This document shows, piece by piece, positions 59,581-64,000 of a DNA stretch of 64,000 nt; positions within the stretch are counted from its first letter, which is position 1; each line of letters starts with the position of its first letter. Below the pieces are notes generated by a model. That model was not told where the DNA came from. It ran no database searches and saw nothing but the letters and a program-made list of their open reading frames with translations. The stretch is from the NCBI GenBank assembly GCA_007026445.1, contig VDMD01000004.1:868001-932000 (forward strand), read 5' to 3'. A program made the position numbers and the translations under genes. The stretch comes from Schizophyllum amplum. Lineage: Eukaryota > Basidiomycota > Agaricomycetes > Agaricales > Schizophyllaceae.

Positions 59581-59802
59581 GAGAGTTGAAGCTGTGCGTC
59601 GCTTACGTTTGGATTCAATTGCCTGGTAGCTGTAGAAGCCAATTGCACTATTTCTGCTATTTCTTGCTCGTCTCATACACCTCAAAAGTCCTTTAATTGA
59701 TGCATCACCCTGCACGTCGCTCGTTCAAGTTCTTGGGATGCCGTTCAGCGTCGTCGTCGACATGAGCACTTGAGCTACAAGTCGGCCCGGGCCTATCGAA
59801 AT

Positions 59803-59871
59803 CGCCGTATGGTGCCGTATGGCTGCCGTGTTCGGGCCGTACAAGCCGTATAAGGCCGTACACGGTCGTGT
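59803..59871 (+). repeat. cluster A of GCCGTA motif
   Basis: At least five GCCGTA/GCCGTG units in 69 bp, all in the GCCGTA orientation on the plus strand, beginning GCCGTATGGTGCCGTAT. Confidence 0.75.
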
Positions 59872-60285
59872 TCACGCCTAAGGCTTGTCCGTCATTCAGA
59901 AGGCATAGATCTCGACGGATATAAGACATACAAACCTATGGAGATCACTGTGTGTTACAGTGGGCAATTTCAGTAGTGATCTCGCCCATCAGCAGAGACA
60001 TAGGGCGGTTGAGGTTCACAGATTGAAATTGATTTTTTCGAGTGTATAAGATAGCCGCAGCTCTGAGCATTACGGGGAACTTATTCCTACGCATACAGGG
60101 TAATTCTGTCGTCATATGTAAGCGATGCAGCATAGCGGGAGACAGCGAAGTTCCCTTTTAGGTGCCTCCCCACTTCACAATGAACCTGAGAGAGCATAGT
60201 GGATCTCTGGCCGTATATACCTAGCGTATACAACGGTAAAGTATAACTGTACACGTCAGAAAAGAAGGCGTGGCCATATAGTTTA

Positions 60286-60389
60286 ATACGGCTTCGTACG
60301 GCCCTATACGGCACTCAACACGGCCGTTGTACGGCCCTGTACGGCCCTATACGGCCTTCGTATGGCTTTCGTACGGTCTTCGTACGGTA
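60286..60389 (-). repeat. cluster B of TACGGC motif
   Basis: About nine TACGGC/TACGGT/TATGGC units in 104 bp, mostly in the TACGGC orientation, that is, opposite to cluster A. Confidence 0.75.
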
Positions 60390-61665
60390 TTACACCAAAA
60401 TACTGGAAGATCAACTCAGTGTATGTCTGTAAGGCATGTACACGTCAAACCAGGTGGTTTCTGTGTGGTAGTAACTCGCCAAACTCTTCGTGGTAGTATC
60501 AGTGTTTCTTAGCGACGTGTTCTTGGCTCTACCCTGTAATGGCTGAACAAACCATTACACGCAGTGCCGTCGTTTCTGACCTGTAGAAATATCCCGGCCC
60601 GCGGCCCCCGGCGCATGTGCTCGCAGGGCTGGACCTGAACCGGTCAGGTACAGATTGGGACTTGTGAAAATTTGCGTCTTGCCTTCCGCCGCGACGGTGT
60701 CGCACTAGTCCTCACCAGCCTTACACTGACCCGCAGAATCGACGCCGTCGACGTGACGGACGCTCACCGTCTAGGCTGTCGAGTCTGAATGGCATCATAG
60801 CGTGCAGCGCCGGCAATCCTATCAATGCGCGACTCCGAGCACGTCGCTCGCTAGCAGCTGCATAGCCCTGGCAAGGCCGTCAACGCATATTCACGCTCTG
60901 AAGGTGTGTCTTCACACTGACCGGTCTTACCTTATACTAATCACCACCTCAGCCATGAAGATGATCTGGTCAAGTTACACTAGCTGGAGATGACCGCTGG
61001 CGCATCACCTATCGTTGCTGCTCTTCGCTCGATGGGGCCCTGCGTCCCTCCCTTCGCTATAATCTCCCTCCCACTGCCATCTATGTACTAGTAGTCTGTT
61101 GAATGAATTCACTACCCACAAGTACACTTGGAGCTGTGCTGAGAAATGAAGATGAACATTGAAAGCAGCGTCGAAAACGGCGGCGATGCTCGCAGACGAT
61201 GTTGCGACGGTGGCGACGACGTGCGTTGGGGTCGTCGGCATCGGCCAACGCCCCATTGATGACCATCACTGGGACCTGAGTGGGACCATGTGTGCAAGCA
61301 AGCCTGTAGCACCTGCGATACTACTCAGAATGGTTTGTTCGCCACTTCCTGGTAATGCTCGCGAGATCACTCCGTGATGTTTGCAATCGTTACTACGTGG
61401 TAGAAAAAACGCGGTTCGCAGTGTATATGACACATAGTGCTATGTTAAGCGTGTAGGAAGCTTTCATGAGCCCAAGAGATCAGTAAGTAAAGCGCACTGA
61501 CTGAGCGTCTAAGGTGACCTCCTCGGCATCCGAGGACATTCCGATCACTTCATGTTAAGGCGAGTCCTACGCAAATGAGTGCTTTTCTCAGTCTCAGATT
61601 GAGATATGAGTGTGAGTGGGTGGGCTATAGCAGCGTACATCACTAGCTGCGCACAGGCAAACAAT

Positions 61666-61729
61666 ATACGGCACCATACGGCCTTCAAGATACGGCAGTC
61701 ATACGGCCGGGGAACGGCGCCGTACAGCC
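61666..61729 (-). repeat. cluster C of TACGGC motif
   Basis: Four TACGGC units plus one GCCGTA in 64 bp. Its reverse complement shares GCCGTATGGTGCCGTAT with the start of cluster A. It lies about 95 bp before the MBL hydrolase start. Confidence 0.7.
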
Positions 61730-61824
61730 GGCTTTTTCTCATGGCCCAGTCGGCCCGTATTCCGATTTCTGCGTCATCTGCGCGATCATCAGAGATCGCT
61801 CACCTTATTCTGACCGCCTCCGAC

Positions 61825-63383
61825 ATGGAGTCCGAGTTCATCTTCTTGGGAACGGGGACCTCGTCGTGCGTGCCGCTGATTCATTGTCTCACTGAGGACC
61901 CGAAAGCGCCAGGCTATGTCCCCTGCCATACTTGTCTTTCCAGCCTCACCCCGGAGGGCAAGCGCAACCACAGGCGGAACACCAGCGGTCTCCTCAGAAT
62001 CAGGAAACCGGGGAGAGATCCTCTGTGAGTCTTCTATCGATCTCGCCGGTATTCCGAACTAATTACGAAGGCTAGTACGATTGTCATTGACGCAGGAAAG
62101 ACGTTCCAAGCAGCAGCGATAGAATGGTTTCCCAAGTATGGCCTGAGGAGGATAGATGCACTGCTTATAACGCATGCGCACGCAGACGGTGTGTATTATG
62201 CGTTGATCTATGCGTCAGAGACCTCATAGCTCTGCAGCGATGAATGGACTGGATGATCTGCGAGGTAAGCGATCTGCACCTGGTGGCGCGCGAGCTGACT
62301 TTCTGCGCCAGCTTGGACGTTGAGGGGTCGCATACAGCCCCACATCGACGTATACTGCAATCAGGACACCTTTCGTGAAGTAGAGCGATCCTTCCCGTAT
62401 CTGGTGTCCAAGGCGTTTGCTTCGGGCGGTGGAGATGTATGTGCGACACTCGTCAATGTCATCAAGTACATGGCTCACCTTCGCAGGTTCCAGAATTTGT
62501 CTGGCATATCATCGAAGATAATGTACCCTTTGAGATTACTGACTCAGGCGTGTGGGTCACTCCATTTTTTGGTGCGTTCACTTCTCTTTACCTGGTAGCA
62601 TGTTGCTCATCTCACGCAGTGCACCACGGACGCGTCTTCTCCAAACCGCCGGATCCCATGCCCACGCCGGGACCCACGCACCCTTCCACCCCAATCAACC
62701 TCAGCAAGTCTCCGGAGCACGCCCAAAGCGACTCCAACGCAGAGGCTACCGTCCTCTCCCACACACTCGACTTTGCCACTGCCGCACACTCTAGCGGCGA
62801 GCGCACTATCATCCAACCCCAGCCGTTGAAACTCGCAAATGCTTCCTCCTCCGAACGCACCGTATTGCCTCTCCCCTCTACCGAACCCAACATCACACCC
62901 TACCTGTGCTTCGGCTTCCTCGTCCACGGCGCGCTCGCCTACATCTCCGACACTAACTTCATCCCGCCATCTGCATGGGCTGTGCTGGACAAACATCCAG
63001 GCCTCCCGCTTGCCGTCCTCGACACGCTCTATCTCCAGGAATTCACGTCGCACTTTGGCATCAAGAGCGCGATGGATGCGGCTACGCGGCTCGGTCCGCG
63101 GCGTACATATCTAACGGGCATGGGTCACGAAGTATCACACGAGGAGTATGAGACGCTATGTGAGGTCGCGAGCGGGCAACGTGGGGCGAATGGCGAGGTG
63201 CGCGACGAGAAAGCGGGCTTGCGATCGAAGGCAAGGGAGGAGTTGACGGAGAAGGAGCTAGAGGGGATTGATCTAGCGCTGGGTGCGCTGAATGGCGCAA
63301 CACCATGGGTGCGCCCAGGGCACGATGGGTTGCGCGTCGTCATAGACGCCAACGGCGATGTACGCGATGGGACGTGCCCTTGA
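61825..63383 (+). CDS. metallo-beta-lactamase-fold hydrolase
   Basis: An MBL-superfamily hydrolase resembling the fungal group related to PhnP/tRNase Z-like phosphodiesterases; substrate unknown. It starts MESEFIFLGTGTSSCVPLIH (61825). It continues CHTCLSS (possible zinc Cys pair), RRNTSGLLRI, TIVIDAGKTFQAAAIEWFPK, the metal motif ITHAHADAMNGLDDLRAW (HxHxDxxxGxDD, assembled over two introns), VWVTPFFVHHG, and a long Ser/Pro insert. Then come GFLVHGALAYISDTNFIPPS, VLDTLYLQEFTSHFGIKSAM and the final histidine in YLTGMGHEVSHEEY. Introns lie near 62030-62070, 62190-62228, 62270-62311, 62437-62485 and 62573-62620. An upstream in-frame ATG at 61741 exists, but the family begins at 61825. Confidence 0.88.
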
Positions 63384-63612
63384 GAGAATGCGGATGCTCA
63401 TGAGAGATGCATCTTTGTCTAACGGCTGCAACAGTCTAATAAAGGAGGTGCAATGCATCTCTTTCTGCAGAAAGCCCGCTTATTGCTCAATGAAACCAAG
63501 AGCGTGATATGAAGAGCCTTCGAGCTTCAAAGATGTTACAGTGATATGTGATTACAACATGAGGGCAATACGATGAGGAGATGTGCAAGATGGCGCAGCA
63601 GGTCGAAGATAT

Positions 63613-64000
63613 TCAGTGCATTCGATCCCATTCGGACATCATGCCACCCTGCCTTCCAAGCCTGCGCCGACCAGCTGGTGGGCCGCGCTCCTCGCGATTG
63701 CTGGCAGTGAGCAAGACGTGCTTGTCGACGAGCTGAAAATGTGATCAGATGTGTGGAAAATAGAAAGGGACATCAAAAGCGTTCACTCACATCGTTGAGG
63801 ATGTTGGTCGACTTCGTCAAGGACGATAAGTATGCTGTTAGCTGCACGTCTTCATATTCCTGTGGTACACAACACGTTAGCGTCGTTCGATGAAGCAGGC
63901 AGCTTTCGTACCGTGTCGAACTCTTCGCGGAAGTCAGGATTCTCTGTGGCTGGTAATGAGGACACTAGGGCGGCTAGCGCTCGCAATACTGCTGGATCCT
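63613..64000 (-). CDS. unidentified protein, 3' end only
   Basis: The C-terminal part of a minus-strand gene that runs off the window. Three exon pieces can be read: VLRALAALVSSLPATENPDF with REEFDT, then EYEDVQLTAYLSSLTKSTNI and LND (to 63791), and finally, after an intron 63790-63733, LVDKHVLLTASNREERGPPA ending GGMMSEWDRMH at 63613. Helical and polar. I do not recognise the family. Confidence 0.65.

Larger units (their letters stand above)
59581..61824. other. 2.2-kb gene-free region with TACGGC-motif clusters
   Basis: No credible coding sequence. It holds three clusters of a short TACGGC/GCCGTA motif (separate entries) in opposed orientations. The rest is unremarkable. It may contain one or two non-autonomous DNA elements. 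Confidence 0.5.

Noticed and set aside
61741..61824. Upstream ATG of the MBL hydrolase as the true start
   Set aside because: The family begins at the GTGTSS strand only a few residues after 61825, and the extension has no targeting-signal character; kept only as an alternative.

Overview
The window reads as nuclear DNA of a basidiomycete fungus, most likely an Agaricomycete. It is gene-dense on both strands. Genes are split by many 45-60 nt introns with GTGCGT/GTGAGT-type donors, CTGAC/CTAAC-like branch sites and CAG/TAG acceptors. There are Pol II TATA boxes, a tRNA gene with an intron after position 37, MYND-finger proteins and a BRCA2/Brh2-type repair protein. Nothing prokaryotic was seen. 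All spans given for spliced genes include introns; splice sites were placed by eye from reading frame and family conservation.

Layout. 0.4-9 kb: a tRNA-Gln relic, two divergently oriented paralogues of unknown function (723-2630 minus and 6507-9047 plus), and between them the Rieske iron-sulfur protein, a TMEM205-like membrane protein and a ubiquitin C-terminal hydrolase. 9.5-19.3 kb: a MYND protein, an intact tRNA-Gln(UUG), an Ssk2/Wis4-type MAPKKK of the osmostress pathway, a decayed glycerophosphodiester phosphodiesterase, and COX19. 19.6-31 kb: a large multipass membrane protein, the B-block subunit of TFIIIC (about 6.9 kb) and a PRELI/MSF1 lipid-transfer protein. 31.2-35 kb: a mobile island with a 252 bp inverted-repeat element followed 24 bp later by a complete, very young LTR retrotransposon. 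That retroelement carries one 832-codon ORF and no polymerase, protease or integrase. 35-48.3 kb: peroxisomal-type ABC half-transporter, UDP-GlcNAc pyrophosphorylase, a taxilin-like coiled-coil protein with an embedded SUMO-like domain, BRCA2, and mitochondrial processing peptidase alpha. 49.8-64 kb: sugar transporter, DRG1 GTPase, MYND fragment, divergent H2B/H2A pair, secreted M14 carboxypeptidase, a 2.2 kb gene-free stretch with three clusters of a TACGGC/GCCGTA motif, an MBL-fold hydrolase, and the 3' end of an unidentified gene.

Most genes are housekeeping. RIP1, COX19, MPP alpha and PRELI serve mitochondria; UAP1 supplies chitin and GPI precursors; histones, TFIIIC and BRCA2 serve chromosome function. 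They share no single pathway. The points that stand out are the non-autonomous LTR element, the SUMO-in-taxilin architecture, a perfect 24 bp palindrome exactly midway between the two histone genes, paired GC-AG introns in DRG1, and the opposed TACGGC clusters.

Several conserved genes (TMEM205-like, TFIIIC, UAP1, H2A) carry a reading-frame break at one point while the rest of the protein is intact. That pattern suggests small indel errors in the assembly, although real lesions cannot be excluded from sequence alone.
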